A stretch of DNA of 64,000 bases, taken from Mytilus trossulus. Taxonomy: Eukaryota > Mollusca > Bivalvia > Mytilida > Mytilidae. Location: positions 32,913,883 through 32,977,882 of the forward strand of contig NC_086386.1 of NCBI RefSeq assembly GCF_036588685.1, given 5' to 3'. Below the pieces are notes generated by a model that was given only the letters and a program-made list of their open reading frames with translations, was not told the DNA's origin and ran no database searches. The translations under genes and the position numbers were made by a program. Positions 11,286 through 23,334 of this stretch are shown piece by piece (the first letter of the stretch is position 1; each line of letters opens with the position of its first letter).

Positions 11286-12584
11286 TTAATGATTTAGAAT
11301 TTCATATTCCTCGTCCGGTAGCAAATGCCATTCTTTTTTACATATTGATGAAACAGTTTCTTCGAGTTTTGTTTGGTCATATCCACACTCAATCAACCAT
11401 TCTACTTTCAATTTGTGTGATAATATATCGGTTTCTATAATGTATGACACCTGATTTTCATAAAAACAAAGTTCTTGCATCTTCCGTTCCTTTGCTATAC
11501 ATAGTATTGTTGCACTGCTAATTGGCAGATTGTACCGTAAGAAAGATAATTTATGACACGTCCTTACAAGTTCCAACAGACCAACAGAAAGCCTTTGGAA
11601 TTGTTCATTAAACACAAACCCTCCATCCTCTTCTGAATCGTCAAAGACAAAAGAAAGATCAACCAGTGTTTTGGAATATACCTTTGTAAAGTGCTTCAAA
11701 ATATCTATTAGTTCTAGATCAGTTCTGAAAAAGGTCAATCCAATATTCCGTAAAGGCATCAAAAATGGAAAGTCTTCAAGATCAACTAGAAAAGTTGGAC
11801 GTTTTGCTAGTAACTTATTCCAAAATTGTTCATTCAAAGTTTCATCGTTGCGAACTAAAGTGTCGTCTGATTCAGTATCTCCGTATAAAAATAGTTCAGA
11901 GAGACTTCTATCTACCATATGCAGGAGGCAATTAGCTGTTATGCATTCGCGTCTGATTGCCAACTTTTTCAAATTATCAAATACGGTGAGGAACTTGGTA
12001 TAATCAAATTGTCCATAAGGGCTTACCAAAAGAAAGTCTATTCCTGAAATTTTATGCCCTACATGCTGATCGTGTATCACTGACAAAAGAGTTGAAAGAC
12101 CCTCGTCATTATCTGTCGAAGGCTTAAAAGACGATATATCAACAGAATTAAGAGCTAGACAATTTGCCAAAATTTTGCAAACGAATGAGGAATAAGATTT
12201 TGTAAAACCTTTAGTTGATTGTAAAATGTTTTTAAATGGAATATACCCAATTGCAAGACCATTAAGATTACAACACGAATTAGACGTTGCTTCTAGTACA
12301 TATAAAATATCTTCTAAACTTTCTTTATGAAAATACATTTTAAGGTTTTCCACATGTCGCCCATATTTTACAATGCATGTTACAAATTTGTGTATACTCC
12401 GCTGTATGTCGACCTTCGATTCCAGTTCATCACAATCTAGTTCAATACATTTCCACACTTTTGTCGAATTGAAGAAATCTTTCCAAGCAGGTATAGCTAA
12501 TGCCAAGTCGAACTTTTCTTCCCAGTTCATAAAATCTGTTATGTGAATTACTATAGTGGTTGGCAAATCCTGAATCGTAACCAT
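11286..12584 (-). CDS. F-box domain protein, single exon
   Basis: An open frame of 432 codons, by far the longest in the window. The N-terminus (MVTIQDLPTTIVIHITDFM, then a WEEKFDLALAIPAWKDFF stretch and VWKCIELD) fits an F-box: an LP start, an alternating hydrophobic helix, and a conserved W near residue 45. F-box proteins bind Skp1 and present targets to SCF ubiquitin ligases. The rest is Leu-rich with irregular repeats (LKKLAIRRECI, LSELFLYGD, LSFLRYNLP), as in FBXO33/FBXO39- or FBXL-like proteins. An in-frame ATG nine codons upstream (12611) exists, but a pyrimidine run ending in ACAACAG lies between the two and looks like a 3' splice site. I therefore prefer the inner ATG with a 5'-UTR intron. 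It lies in the spacer between peptide genes A and B on the opposite strand. No poly(A) signal is evident just past the stop. Confidence 0.75.
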   Translation of the reverse strand: MVTIQDLPTTIVIHITDFMNWEEKFDLALAIPAWKDFFNSTKVWKCIELDCDELESKVDIQRSIHKFVTCIVKYGRHVENLKMYFHKESLEDILYVLEATSNSCCNLNGLAIGYIPFKNILQSTKGFTKSYSSFVCKILANCLALNSVDISSFKPSTDNDEGLSTLLSVIHDQHVGHKISGIDFLLVSPYGQFDYTKFLTVFDNLKKLAIRRECITANCLLHMVDRSLSELFLYGDTESDDTLVRNDETLNEQFWNKLLAKRPTFLVDLEDFPFLMPLRNIGLTFFRTDLELIDILKHFTKVYSKTLVDLSFVFDDSEEDGGFVFNEQFQRLSVGLLELVRTCHKLSFLRYNLPISSATILCIAKERKMQELCFYENQVSYIIETDILSHKLKVEWLIECGYDQTKLEETVSSICKKEWHLLPDEEYEILNH

Positions 12585-12934
12585 GTTCTGTTGTAACGAA
12601 AAAAAAACCAATTTGTTATCTTATAAAAAGCACTGTCATATTCAAAGTCATTTAATTTACAATATAGAAGGAACATTATGTGGATCACTATACCAAAGTG
12701 ATAAATAAATTTACAGAAACGTGTTTTTATCTTATTGTGTAATGTATTAATTATATTGCAGCACCCTTAAAATAAATGAAAACGAATATATTTAATTTTG
12801 AGTCGGTTGTGGATTTTCTTCAAAAGACATATACCTGATTCAAAGAGCATGTGTGTGCCATCACGAGAACGAGGCGTTGAAGTAGAAGTAGAAGTTTAAA
12901 ATCGTCTTGATATTTTTATAACATGTATATATAT

Positions 12935-13290
12935 AAAAAAGATGTGGAATGATTGCCAATGGGACAACTCTTTAGAAGAGACAAAATGACTCAAAAATTT
13001 ACAACGATAGCTAACCGTACGGCCCTCACTAATGAACAAACCCCGGCCATATATATAGGCCCGTACTGCATAGTTCTATAAAAGGCCCTGAAATGACAAT
13101 GCAAAACAATCAAACGAGAAACTAACGGCTAGGTTTATGTACAAAATTGACAGAAAAGCAAATATTATACACACTAACAAACTACAACCATTGAATTACA
13201 GGCTTCTGACCTTTACAAGGCACATAAGATAAATATAGAATGTGGCGGGGTTTAACATGTTAGCGCAATCCTAAATTCTTCCCCTAATTT
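12935..13290 (+). repeat. Dispersed repeat, GATGTGGTATGATTGCC family
   Basis: Starts AAGATGTGGAATGATTGCCA and continues through GGACAACTCT, AACCGTACGG and GGCGGGGTTTAACATGTTAG. It is the longest copy of this family in the window. Non-coding. Confidence 0.65.
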
Positions 13291-14154
13291 GGACAGTTGT
13301 GTAACAGAAGAAAATAAGAAAGAACTATAAAAATCAGTTGAAACAGGCCAAAAATCAAATGGATTTAATCAAAAATACTACACAGAGTGGTATCCAAACA
13401 ACCAAAATACAATCAGGACAGATCTGAGAGTACTCGTAGTAACTGCAGATAGCTAGTATAAAGCCACTAACAACTAATAAAACATATGTATCTTAGACTA
13501 AATTACCAATCAGTACACATTCAACATCCAATGGACAACATTTCCGTAAAAATGAGGATGTGCTATCCCGCTTGAAATATGTTTTCTACAGGTACAATCA
13601 AACTTCAAAATCAAATCAATATATTTATGAAAGAATTAAGTAAAAGGTTTTGAGTAACTTGTAGTAACAAAAGCGTCAAGTTTAAGGTGTTTAGCATTTT
13701 GCCCATGCTTAACAATGCCTGATATAACTTGTTTATATACAACTATTTATCATCCCAGTCAAGTTCAAATTATTATCCAATTTTTGTCTTATAAAATAGA
13801 TATAGCACTTTATACATTTATGTTAGTGTCATAAATATTTTTATTGAAAGAATAATTCAAAGATTAAATTCTGATGTTAAATTACATTAAGTGAGTACGT
13901 TTGCACAAAATATGAAGACAATTTTTTTACTCAAATATTTAAAAGTTACAGGGGTATTCAATTTTTTATTACATTATACTTACTGTAAGCGAATAGTCAG
14001 TCCTAATACTGTAAAGATAACGATAATTGATAAATATCACATGCAGGTAAGTCATATAGATACTGTTCAAACTCTGACCCCATTATGATATAACTGATAT
14101 TTATCATTTAAAATCGATTATATTGGACCTAGTCTCATCAAGCCAAGGAGGACT
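13291..14154. other. Intergenic sequence
   Basis: AT-rich and without a supported gene. The part up to about 13570 may be diverged dispersed repeat. Confidence 0.35.
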
Positions 14155-14275
14155 ATGTGTAAAAGAGGGCCAACAGATCACAGAGAGATATGCAAACTCG
14201 TTAATCGAAAAAAGACAGACAACGGCATGGTTAAAAAAAACCAAGACAAACAATAGTTCACAAAAACTAACATAG
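14155..14275 (-). repeat. Diverged copy of the TTTAGCCATGGCGTTGTC family
   Basis: The reverse complement shows a degraded form of the block seen clearly at 54810-54968 and 49430-49622 (an ACAATAGT and GACAACGGCATGG region here). The orientation is opposite to the copy at 54810. Confidence 0.45.
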
Positions 14276-14784
14276 AAAGTTTCATAGATAATGTGTGTGT
14301 GTATGTGTAATTCAGCAGTCTTCCTAATGTTTATCAAATTGTACTCATGGGTAAATATGTTCGATAATTAAAGAAAAATGCATTTTCGTTAATATTTGAT
14401 TACTTTGTTTTAAAACTAGTATGCATACAATATTTTAAAGGATATGCGAATCAATAAGCATAAAATAACCTGGTATCTCTGTTTACTGGGCATGTTTATC
14501 AATCGAATACTGTTAATTCAATGGTTTAGTTTAAAAAAAGTGGAAATCTAACGGTAAGGTAAATATGAAATGGAGGAAGTTAGAATATGGTTTCTTTATT
14601 TTTTCTCATTGTATAAAATTATAAAGACGTTGAAATTTTTACTTTGAACTTTAAAAATGGTGAATCTTTAATTATTAGAAAGAGCAATAAAAACCATTGA
14701 GATGGAATCTAATCACTCATTGGTAATCAACAAAACTGTACTGATTAAGTTAACTTTTATATTAGCAGGATATAAGGAATGTAC

Positions 14785-14960
14785 CATGACTAAGCGGTAT
14801 CATAAAATGTAAAATCACAAAAAATGCTGAACTCAGTGGGAAAATTAAAAACAGCAAGTCCCTTATCAAACGTCTGAATCTAACACTCAAACACATCAAA
14901 CGAAAGGATAACACATGTGAGTGTAGAAAATGTATTTGTGAAGCGATCTGTTCAGTAATA
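14785..14960 (+). repeat. Dispersed repeat, CATCAAACGAA family
   Basis: Contains AAATCACAAAAAATGCTGAA, AAGTCCCTTATCAAAC and CACATCAAACGAAAGGATAA. The same order recurs at 19321-19505 and, inverted, at 29935-30180. Confidence 0.55.
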
Positions 14961-14991
14961 TGAAATACCGAAGATATTATCAGATTATTAC

Positions 14992-15102
14992 ATGGCATTT
15001 TTCATATTACATGTTTTATCAGCCCTAGGTTCAATATCAGCACAAGAGCCCCAAGAATATGATAAATGCAGATATCAACCTATTGTAGGTTGCACTTTGT
15101 AA
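14992..15102 (+). CDS. Small open frame with signal-peptide-like start (possible exon or relic)
   Basis: Thirty-six codons. A hydrophobic start (MAFFILHVLSALGSISA) reads like a signal peptide and is followed by an acidic-polar stretch and two cysteines (YDKCRYQPIVGC). It may be an exon rather than a complete gene: CATGTTTTATCAG at 15009-15021 resembles an acceptor, and GTAGGTTGC near 15087 resembles a donor. I found no partner exons in the next kilobase. It is not related to the peptide array by cysteine pattern. Low confidence; it could be a relic of another secreted-peptide gene. Confidence 0.2.
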   Translation: MAFFILHVLSALGSISAQEPQEYDKCRYQPIVGCTL

Positions 15103-16129
15103 AAACAGCTGTTTCTCAAACCACGCCTTTTTTGTGGAGACATAGAATATTCATAAAAAAAAATTTTGTTAACATACTGGTTTCCAGTTATGCTCTCTGT
15201 GTTCCATCTCATAGAGACATAACTTGGGAATGTTATCAGCAAATATACATGGGCATATTGTTCACATAGAAATCTGTGGTAACCCTTCATTCGAGTAAGG
15301 GGTAGTTAAAAAAATAGAGTTAGTTTTAACTCTGTAAAGTTCAGAGCATATACACGTTGAAAATATGCCGCATAGCCCTATATTTTGACCTTTGAAAAAA
15401 ATGTAGTGCATATGAAATTTCATTTCTATGATAAGATTTTTTTTCAAAACTTCATGTAAAAGTGGTACAGTTTTAGCCGTAAAAGGAGTTCCAATGGGAA
15501 TTTGCATTACTAGTATTTACAGAAATGCAACCTGTATATCATTCATGAAATAAAAAGCAAATAACATATTTGGGGTTTAGTAAAGAAACACGTAAAATCA
15601 AAATTGGTTAGATAATACCCGACATAATTCCGTTTCCTGTAAGTTGGCATGTGCACAAATTAGGTCAAGCAATGAATCAGAGCTTCGAATGAGTGAGATA
15701 CATTCCTTAACTTTGAATAATTGCAAAAGTTGTGTCGGATCTAAGGTCAAATTTAACTAAGAACATAAGATTTTATAGGTGTTTACTGCTACACCACCAG
15801 ACACGCGCCCTAGTATACAGGAATTAAAACAAACATTTTACCTACAATTTATCTGAAATATCATTTTTTTAGTATATACTTTTGCTTATCTATATCTAGA
15901 ATGAAATACGCCCTGTAATGTTTACACAATTTTATAGTTTAGCTGAACTAAATAATAAAGTACAACTTGTAGCTTAGAGTCTAGTACGCAATTATATAAT
16001 ATACAACTACATGACTACATGATAAAAATACTACATTAAATCAATACTGGAATAACAAGTATTTTCAAAAGGTACACTCTGTGGCATCGAGTATACGTAA
16101 TAAAATGAGAAAAAGTAATGTTTAAATAC
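15103..16129. other. Intergenic sequence
   Basis: I see no gene or named repeat. The right part (from about 15950) begins to resemble the 5' flank shared by genes B and D. Confidence 0.35.
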
Positions 16130-16309
16130 ATGCTTTCTTGCAAAACAACTACAATGAATCAATACTGCAATAACAAATAAATCTGTCGCACAAAACATAT
16201 GTCGTTTAATAAAAAAGTTGTTTAGAGTACCGTTTGTAAAGTTTTGTTTCCTGACAATAAGGAGTGGTAGAAACTGTTGAATAGAAGGATATTATTCGAT
16301 TTCTTAACG
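16130..16309 (+). promoter_or_regulatory. 5' flank of gene B, shared with D and partly E
   Basis: CATGCTTTCTTGCA at 16130, a CTGTCGCACAAAACATATG segment and a GTTTAATAAAAAAGTTGTT segment recur in order at 27722-27881 before gene D and, more diverged, at 35829-35968 before gene E. No clear TATA box is visible. This is a different promoter class from that of genes A and C. Confidence 0.45.
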
Positions 16310-18883
16310 ATGGAAACCTTGATAATACTGGTGAGAATGCGGTTATTTCAGTATATTAATCTTTATAATACAACTTGGACATTTTGTCAATACCACATTT
16401 TCAATCTGTGCATATATTTTGAATTGGTTTTCATTTTTTTGTAAACGAATATATTATATACCATTTACATAGAATAAAGTTGTTTTTTTAAGGTAAAGAC
16501 ATTAAAGTTTGACCTTTTGACTGTACAACAACTTGCACAATGCTGCAAACTGAATGAAACTAATGTATATAGTGCAAAAAAGAGACTTTTCGAGAAAAGC
16601 GAGTAGTCGTCAATCCTTCCTTTTTCTTTCGGGTTACTGATTTGTACTTCTATTTTGATTAATAGATACGACTATAAACTACATGTATGTCGAACGCAGT
16701 ATGTTCAAATTACTTTTTATCTACGGAGAATGATAAATCAGCATACCGAACACAAATTGTGAAAAAAATCAAATTTTAAACTGAATAAATGTTAAAAATG
16801 TTTGTTACATTACCGAAATCGTAAAAGAAACTGATTTCAATAACAATTTCAAAAGCTGTTACAAGAAAATATTTTTTTTCTCATCAAAAGGTAAAAACTG
16901 TAAATTTCAACAAGCATTATTTTGATAACATATTATTCTTTAATATCAACTATTTTAGGGTGACTCACAGCGTTCATCCTTATATTTGCGCCTGGATTGT
17001 AAACAACGCGTCAAATTTTAAAACCTTTTTTCATATAAATATTTGTGATGCACTACACCTTTTTGGAAACTAATCCTGCTCCTGCTTTGAAAGACTTGAG
17101 ATACTTTTCCCCATTCAGTAACATTTATTTTTTCCGTGTTACAAAGGAACACTGACAAGAAATGGCACCCCTGATTTGGTTTTTACTGTCTTTAATGAAT
17201 GTTTAATAGGTTGCTTGCATACACTGTTTAGATTATTCTATAATTAACCCTTATCTTTGTAGAGTGCAGTATGTTTTGTGTTGTGTACTAGTTTTCGGCT
17301 AAAAAGAAGTACACAATGTACCTACTCTTATCAGTGTACATCACCCACACCCTGCTGTAGAGATGCTAACGGTGAATTACTAACTACGGAGGAAGATGGT
17401 GGATTGGGTATGTTGTAATGAATATGCACTTTAATAATTATAAATTTGGAAACTCCAAAAATCGAAAATTCTTACAGAGTTGAAAACAAAAATCAAAATA
17501 AAAGATAAAGATAAATCGTTTAATTAATTTTTATTCAATATAAAAATAGGAGATCTATCATCATTTGGTATTCTAAAACAAATACCTTGTCAGACGTTTC
17601 TTAATACATTTAGCGTATCGTGTCACCATTAAAATTAAACTTTTCGAATGAGTATAACATCATTGTCACTTTTTACGCCATGTTTATATGTGTTATATAC
17701 AATACTGATGCTACTTATTGATCAAAATTATTATTTGTGTACCATCTGTAGGTGTACCACTCAGAGGAACTTGCTCAAGTGCAATTGGAAAGAAGGGAGA
17801 TATTTGCGACTCGTCTTGTGGTTGCAATATAGGTTAGTTCTTTTCTAATATACATGTACATGCAGTAACCATTAAAATGCATGCAAACATTTTACTTATG
17901 TTATTTGAAACACCAAAGACAATCAAAAGTTTAAAGGAAAACAAATATATTAAGATACCCTCTTGACTATATAAAAAAGTATTTTTCGGATACATGCTTT
18001 TCCTTTTCTTATATATATACAGACACACTAAAATAATGAAAGTCTCGGATTTGTGATCTAATTTCTATTCGTATTGTTAAATAATTTTGCATTGATATCA
18101 AACGTACTAGATTTTAAATTGGTTTATTGCGGGAATAAATTATTTCAAAGGGAGGATAAAAGCATTTCAAGAATTTTTTTTTATAAAGACTCGCATAAGG
18201 TTTCGTACATCTGTAAGTATAATATTAGTTTTATCAGTAGAGATTTTGATTCAAAACAGTGAAGGTTAATCTTTTTTTTTCAAACAGAGATTTACTATAT
18301 AAACTACTTAAAACAAAAAAGAAGATGTGGTATGATTGCCAATGAGACAACTCTCTACGAGAGACCAAATGACACAGAAAATAACAACTTTAGGTCATTG
18401 TACTGCCTTCAGCAATGAGGAAAGCCAATACCACATAGTCAACTATAAAAGGGTCCGAAAGGACAATGGAAAACAATTCAAACGAGAATAAGTTTGGTTT
18501 ATGTAAAAAAACAAGTTAAAATCATCTGCATGTTTCTAATGATGATTAAACAATAAAATATATATGTATATATTTTTATAGCAACTGTTTATTATATGAT
18601 TTTAATAATAATTTAGTAATTTATTCATACAAACTATCAAGCCTCTGCGGTAATATAATTTTTCATTTGACATTCATGAGCCTTTAGTACATTATGAATA
18701 ATATAAACAATCTATGTTCTATGGAATGCTAATTGCAACAATTATTTAACAGGTTTGACATGTTATCGACCGATGAGTGGAGCATGCTGTCTTCCAAAAA
18801 AATGTTATGATTCCAAGTGGGTAATGCAACAAGTGCTATACTGGGCAAATTGTAATCCACCAAAATGTTTTTTTCCTATGTAA
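16310..18883 (+). CDS. Gene B: secreted 14-Cys prokineticin/astakine-like peptide
   Basis: Exons 16310-16330, 17263-17407, 17752-17832 and 18753-18883; 125 residues. The start METLIIL joins SAVCFVLC to form the signal peptide, followed by TSFRLKRST with a dibasic KR just before the first scaffold cysteine. Cysteine pattern: C-x5-C-x5-CC, C-x10-C-x3-C-x-C, C-x7-CC-x4-C, C-x4-C. The GKKGD motif is present in exon 3. Exon 4 keeps the W-x(8)-W spacing and ends CFFPM. AATAAA lies at 18904-18909. It belongs to the B/D/E/F subfamily by exon 2 and promoter. Intron 3 hosts a dispersed repeat (18316-18500). An extracellular ligand role is inferred from the scaffold only. Confidence 0.8.
18316..18500 (+). 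repeat. Dispersed repeat, GATGTGGTATGATTGCC family
   Basis: AAGAAGATGTGGTATGATTG and GACAACTCTCTACGAGAGAC are clear. It lies in intron 3 of gene B, same strand as the gene. Confidence 0.7.
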
Positions 18884-18909
18884 AATGTGTTAAACAACAA
18901 CGAAATAAA

Positions 18910-19320
18910 ATTGAAAAAAAAAAAGTTTTTTGGTCTATTTCATGTTACACAGGGCAAAGTCAAACTTCACTATATCTTTGTGATAATGGGCATAATTTTC
19001 ATTCTCAATCTTATCTGTGAATGCAGAAAATATGCCGAATCAAATATTTTGAAATGTCATCATTCTGTTATGAACATATATACCAACAACTACTTTTCTC
19101 AAGGAGTTATTTTGGCATGATTCTATTTTATAAAAATAATTTGAAGCTCGAATGCCCCTTTACAAAAATCGTATTTGAATGTTAAAATTCGTGGAAATGT
19201 GGCAGAATTGTAGAAACGACATTTGAAACAAGTTCGTTATAGTCTCTAAATCGGTCATTCCATAACGGTTAACTAACTCGTGACGGTGTCTTTGAAGAGA
19301 AGATTTCATCGTCCTTACTC
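18910..19320. other. 3' flank of gene B
   Basis: Nothing recognised. A 77-codon open frame beginning in the gene's 3' UTR (18887-19120) has no signal that I can support. Confidence 0.35.
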
Positions 19321-19505
19321 GGAACTCTTGGTACACATAATTATGTTAAAATAACACAAATATCGAAATTCAAAGAAAACTGAAATGAAAGTCCCGTATC
19401 AAATTGAAAATTACAATGAAAAGCTCAAAAACATCAAACGAATGAAAAACAGTCATGTTCCTGACTTGAAACAGACATCACATGATGAAGAAAACGGTGA
19501 CAAAA
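19321..19505 (+). repeat. Dispersed repeat, CATCAAACGAA family
   Basis: AAAGTCCCGTATCAAATTG and AAAACATCAAACGAATG match the order of the copy at 14785-14960. The GTTCCTGACTTG motif follows. Confidence 0.55.
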
Positions 19506-19963
19506 CCTGGTTTTAAAGCTAACTAGCATTTTTGTGAGCAACAACCCTTTTACAAGCATTGTTATTACATTCAAATAGGACGGTTCAGATTTGAAATTTT
19601 ACTTCAGATGTTATTCTACCTTGTCGATTACTTATTTCATTTATTAGATTTTTTTTCTAATCGCATACGACTGTCAACTTCTGTCAATGATTGCATCAAT
19701 ACGTCACCTGAAACAACGAATGCTGTGTTGACGTTAAATGTGCTTTTCCTATGCAGTTGGAATAGTTTGAACATATTTTTTAGAAGACCCATGTATACTA
19801 GCATCATTGATGAGTGTTTGTAGTTTTACGTACACAATTCTTCTCTTGGTATCTATGTGATGAATTTATTCGTTGGATGTCATTTTTTCTGATGAGTTGA
19901 GCACTTTTCAACATATTTTTATATTTACCTAAATGTACTGTTATCACACGTGTTAGTTGAAGG

Positions 19964-20850
19964 TAAAATTGAAAATGGAAATGGGGAATGTATCAAAGAG
20001 GCAACAATCCGACCAAATAAAAAAACAACAGCAGAAGGTCACTAACATAACTTCAATGAAGCGAGAAGGAGGTGTCCTTCAGCTGGCCCCTATACAAATA
20101 TATACTAGTTCAGTGATAATGAACGCCATACTAATTTCCAAATTGTACACAAGAAACTAAAATTAAAATAATACAAGACTAACAAAGGCCAGAGGCTCCT
20201 GACTTGGGACAGGCGCAAAAATGCGGCGGGGTTTAACATGTTTGTGAGTTTTCCAACCCTCCCCTATCCCTCTAACCAATGTATAAAAGTAAACGCATAA
20301 CAATACGCACATTAAAATTCAGTTCAAGAGAAGTCCGAGTCTGATGTCTGAAGATGTAACCAAAGAAAATAAACAAAATGACAATAATACATAAATAAGA
20401 ACAGACTACTAGCAGTTAACTGACATGCCAGCTCCAGACTTCAATTAAACTGACTGAAAGACTATGATTTCTTCATATGAACATCAGGCACACTCCTTCC
20501 CGTTAGGGGTTTAGTATCATACCATCATAACATATATGAGAAGAACATAACCCGTGTCATGCCAACAACTGTTTTTAGAATAAATGTGTTTAGTTCCGAT
20601 GCAAAGACCTTATCAGTGGCTCAATATTAACGCCAAAATATGCAATCTTTAATGAATTGACAACAGTATCGTAATTATTTCCCTTCTTAATAAGTCTATT
20701 CAAAGGTTTTGTTAGTTTCTGAGGTGAATACTGACACCTTTGTGCTTTATGAAGAATATTTCCATAAAAAAATGGATGTGAAATACCTAAACGTATAAGA
20801 GGTCTGCATGTTGAGCTATATTTACGAATGATGTCCTTATACCGACTCTT
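19964..20850 (-). mobile_element. Retroelement fragment with Penelope-like coding relic
   Basis: Begins near TTGAAAATGGAAATGGGGAA and includes GCGCAAAAATGCGGCGGGGT and CCCGTTAGGGGTTTAGTATC. The same left part is found at 42681-42965 and, inverted, at 45785-45912. The right end encodes a retroelement C-terminus on the minus strand (next entry), so the non-coding left part is probably the element's 3' region. Confidence 0.6.
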
Positions 20851-20852
20851 TT
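20590..20852 (-). pseudogene. Penelope-like retroelement ORF, C-terminal fragment
   Basis: The minus strand is open for about 87 codons without a start Met. It contains RYKDIIRKYSSTCRPLIR, GISHPFFYGN and LNRLIKKGNNYDTVVNSLK, and stops at 20590-20592. This reads like the region after the palm of a Penelope-type or other non-LTR reverse transcriptase in bivalves; the family assignment is from memory. The upstream RT domain is missing here, so this is a 3'-end fragment. Confidence 0.45.
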
Positions 20853-21409
20853 AAAGAAAGTGTGTTTAATCCTGTCACATTCTCAAATGTGTATCCCAAG
20901 CCGGGAGTCTGCAATTCAGCGACTGCTTTTGGTTAATGTCTTTCATATTTGTTTTCGTAAACTGTTTTGTTTTAAATTAGGCCGTTAATTGAACTGTTTC
21001 ATATTGCATTGTGTTGAAGAATTTGACAGTAGACTGTTTGCACAAATGAACACTAGTACGTGACCTCAAGGTTTTATATATTAAATTCTACAACTTCAAG
21101 CATTAAAGGCTTCTTTGTTTTAATTTTAAAAGAAGTGGCAGTCATAATATTTCACCTATTGATATTGATACAGCTACGTTTAGGAGCTATTTTCTGTAAA
21201 ATATGTACTACTTTCTTTTATGTTCTTTCCGATTGGGTCCAACTAACTTGCTCTATACCTATACTGTGGGTTGTTTTCCTAATTTTGATGGCGAAATTTT
21301 TGCCTTAAAATGATTACACCTACTTCATTTGAACTTGTAATATTTCAGGAAGATCTAATCAGTTGTATGCAAAATAAGTAGCAATAAACAGTTAGGGGAA
21401 ACAATTATG
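20853..21409. other. Intergenic sequence
   Basis: Includes a hydrophobic 82-codon open frame (21060-21308) that lacks support as a gene. No repeat was identified. Confidence 0.3.
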
Positions 21410-21893
21410 TGTATCTATGGCCACAATATCCATTTGTTTGTCATCAAATATTTCAAAAAGGAAGAAAAGATGAGGCATATTTCCCAAAATGTGGGAAGAA
21501 GTAGAATCTCAATCGCTTGGAGTAGTACCTTTTCTTGAACTGTTTATAACTATCAAGAAAGCCAATGAAAGTCATATGTCTTTCCTCTGATTTGTTTTTA
21601 AATTGCGACCAAAAACTTGGTATAGAGAATAAAGTGTTTGTCAACATAACATTTATTTCTGGACCTTATGCCGGTATAGCTATTAAAATACGGAGACTCA
21701 AACAGAAAATAGCCCATAAAACTTGTAAAAAAAATCGTTATTTTCTTATAAACCATCTTTGAAGGCGAAATAATTACTCTAACTAAGTAGCTGTCTAGAA
21801 ATGAATTTTATTCCAAAACACCATTCATATTTGATAAATACACCAAGGCCAATATGTGAAACCAAACTTCTTACTGTGTATTGCTACCAAAAT
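21410..21893 (+). repeat. Local duplication, left copy
   Basis: Aligns with 22684-23032: both share GTGTATCTAT, AGAATCTCAATCGCTTGG/TTGAATCTCAATCGCTTCG, AGTAGTACCTTTTCT and a final AACTGTGTATTG-like block. No coding content is evident. Confidence 0.6.
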
Positions 21894-22683
21894 AGTAAAC
21901 ATTTGTTTCAAAGTCTCTCATTTGTTTAATTTTTTTTTTTTTTTGTGTTGTGCTAGGTAATACAAGTAAAATGACCTCTCAGTTTTGAAAATTAAATATT
22001 TTATGAAGGTTAGCAGTTAACACTTGAACTCGACAAAAACCTATTGAAAGATAGACAACAAGTTAAAGTGAAAAATGTCATTTCTACCTAATTATTTGTA
22101 AAAAAAATTAAAACTGCACGTCTTTTTTCAGTGTTTTAATGTTTGAAAATCTGAATAGGATCTTTGCTGATGCAAAATTGTACAAAATTTAGCAAATTTT
22201 TGCATGAATATTTTTAATCGTTTTGTTTTTTGCATACAAAAGACTTGATTTATAAACTTGGTAAAAGGGAATAAGTATCTTTCAGCCGAATCAACTATTC
22301 TTTTGAGATATGCCAAACATGTAGCATGAAATCTTGATAAAAATGATAATTTGAAATATTCGCAAGAAAAAATACAATACTAAGGCTACTACTGTCTCCC
22401 TCTGGTGTCTTTCGTCCCTCTTGAATCCACTCAGAAGTTGATTAAGAATCCAAATATCAATAGATTTGGGGTATGTGAAATCTTTAATTATACTGTTCTG
22501 AGCTTTGTAAGTATGCCATAAGGTAGCAATAGTTAGGAAAACATATTAAAATTTATCCCCTTTTCATTGCTTTTTTGCAAATGAAGTTCACTGTTTTTGT
22601 CATATGTGTGCACATGTATGTAATCAGAATCTTCCGTATATTTTACATCCAGTAGTTTTACTGGTGAAATATAATTTTTTTCT
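21894..22683. other. Spacer between the local duplicates
   Basis: AT-rich; nothing recognised. Confidence 0.35.
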
Positions 22684-23032
22684 TTGTGTATCTATTGCAA
22701 AAATATCTGTTTATTTGTCAGAAAATATTGTAAAAAAGGAGAAAAAGATGACGCATAGTTCCCAATTATTTGGCCAGAAGTTGAATCTCAATCGCTTCGA
22801 GTAGTACCTTTTCTGAAACTGTTTACATATATCTACCAATAATCCAATCATATGTCTTTCATCTATTTTTTTTGTGAAATTGCGTCAACAAATTTGTGTA
22901 AAAAAAAGTGTTTGTATACATTAAATTAATTTCTAGACCTATTAAATGAATCTGATTGCACAATAACTTTCATATTTAAAAAGACTACTAGGGTAAAAAT
23001 GCAAAGCCAAATTTCTAACTGTGTATTGTTTC
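22684..23032 (+). repeat. Local duplication, right copy
   Basis: Partner of 21410-21893, about 1.27 kb downstream and clearly diverged. It lies upstream of gene C. Confidence 0.6.
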
Positions 23033-23334
23033 CTTATGCAATACGAAACATATGAGAAGGACCAATGAACGAACGGGTAAAATTTACAGAGTATACCTGA
23101 TACGACAATAATAAATGGAAAATGGTTGTTTTGTGAGTAAATATTTATATGTTGAAACTGGTTCATATTATATGGCTGAAAACACTAAATTAAATGAAAC
23201 AAAAAACGAAAAGTCGTCTTTTATCTTAAAACTCGCAAAAATATGATAGGACAAAAAAAATTATATGGTCAAAATCTACGTTTTGTGCATCTTTTTTATG
23301 CATATATATGTTGTGGTTATATCAAATAAATCCC

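Noticed and set aside
10669-11440. A second gene opposite the F-box gene
   Set aside because: Plus-strand frames at 11090-11440 and 11671-12003 are partly or wholly shadows of the minus-strand F-box frame.
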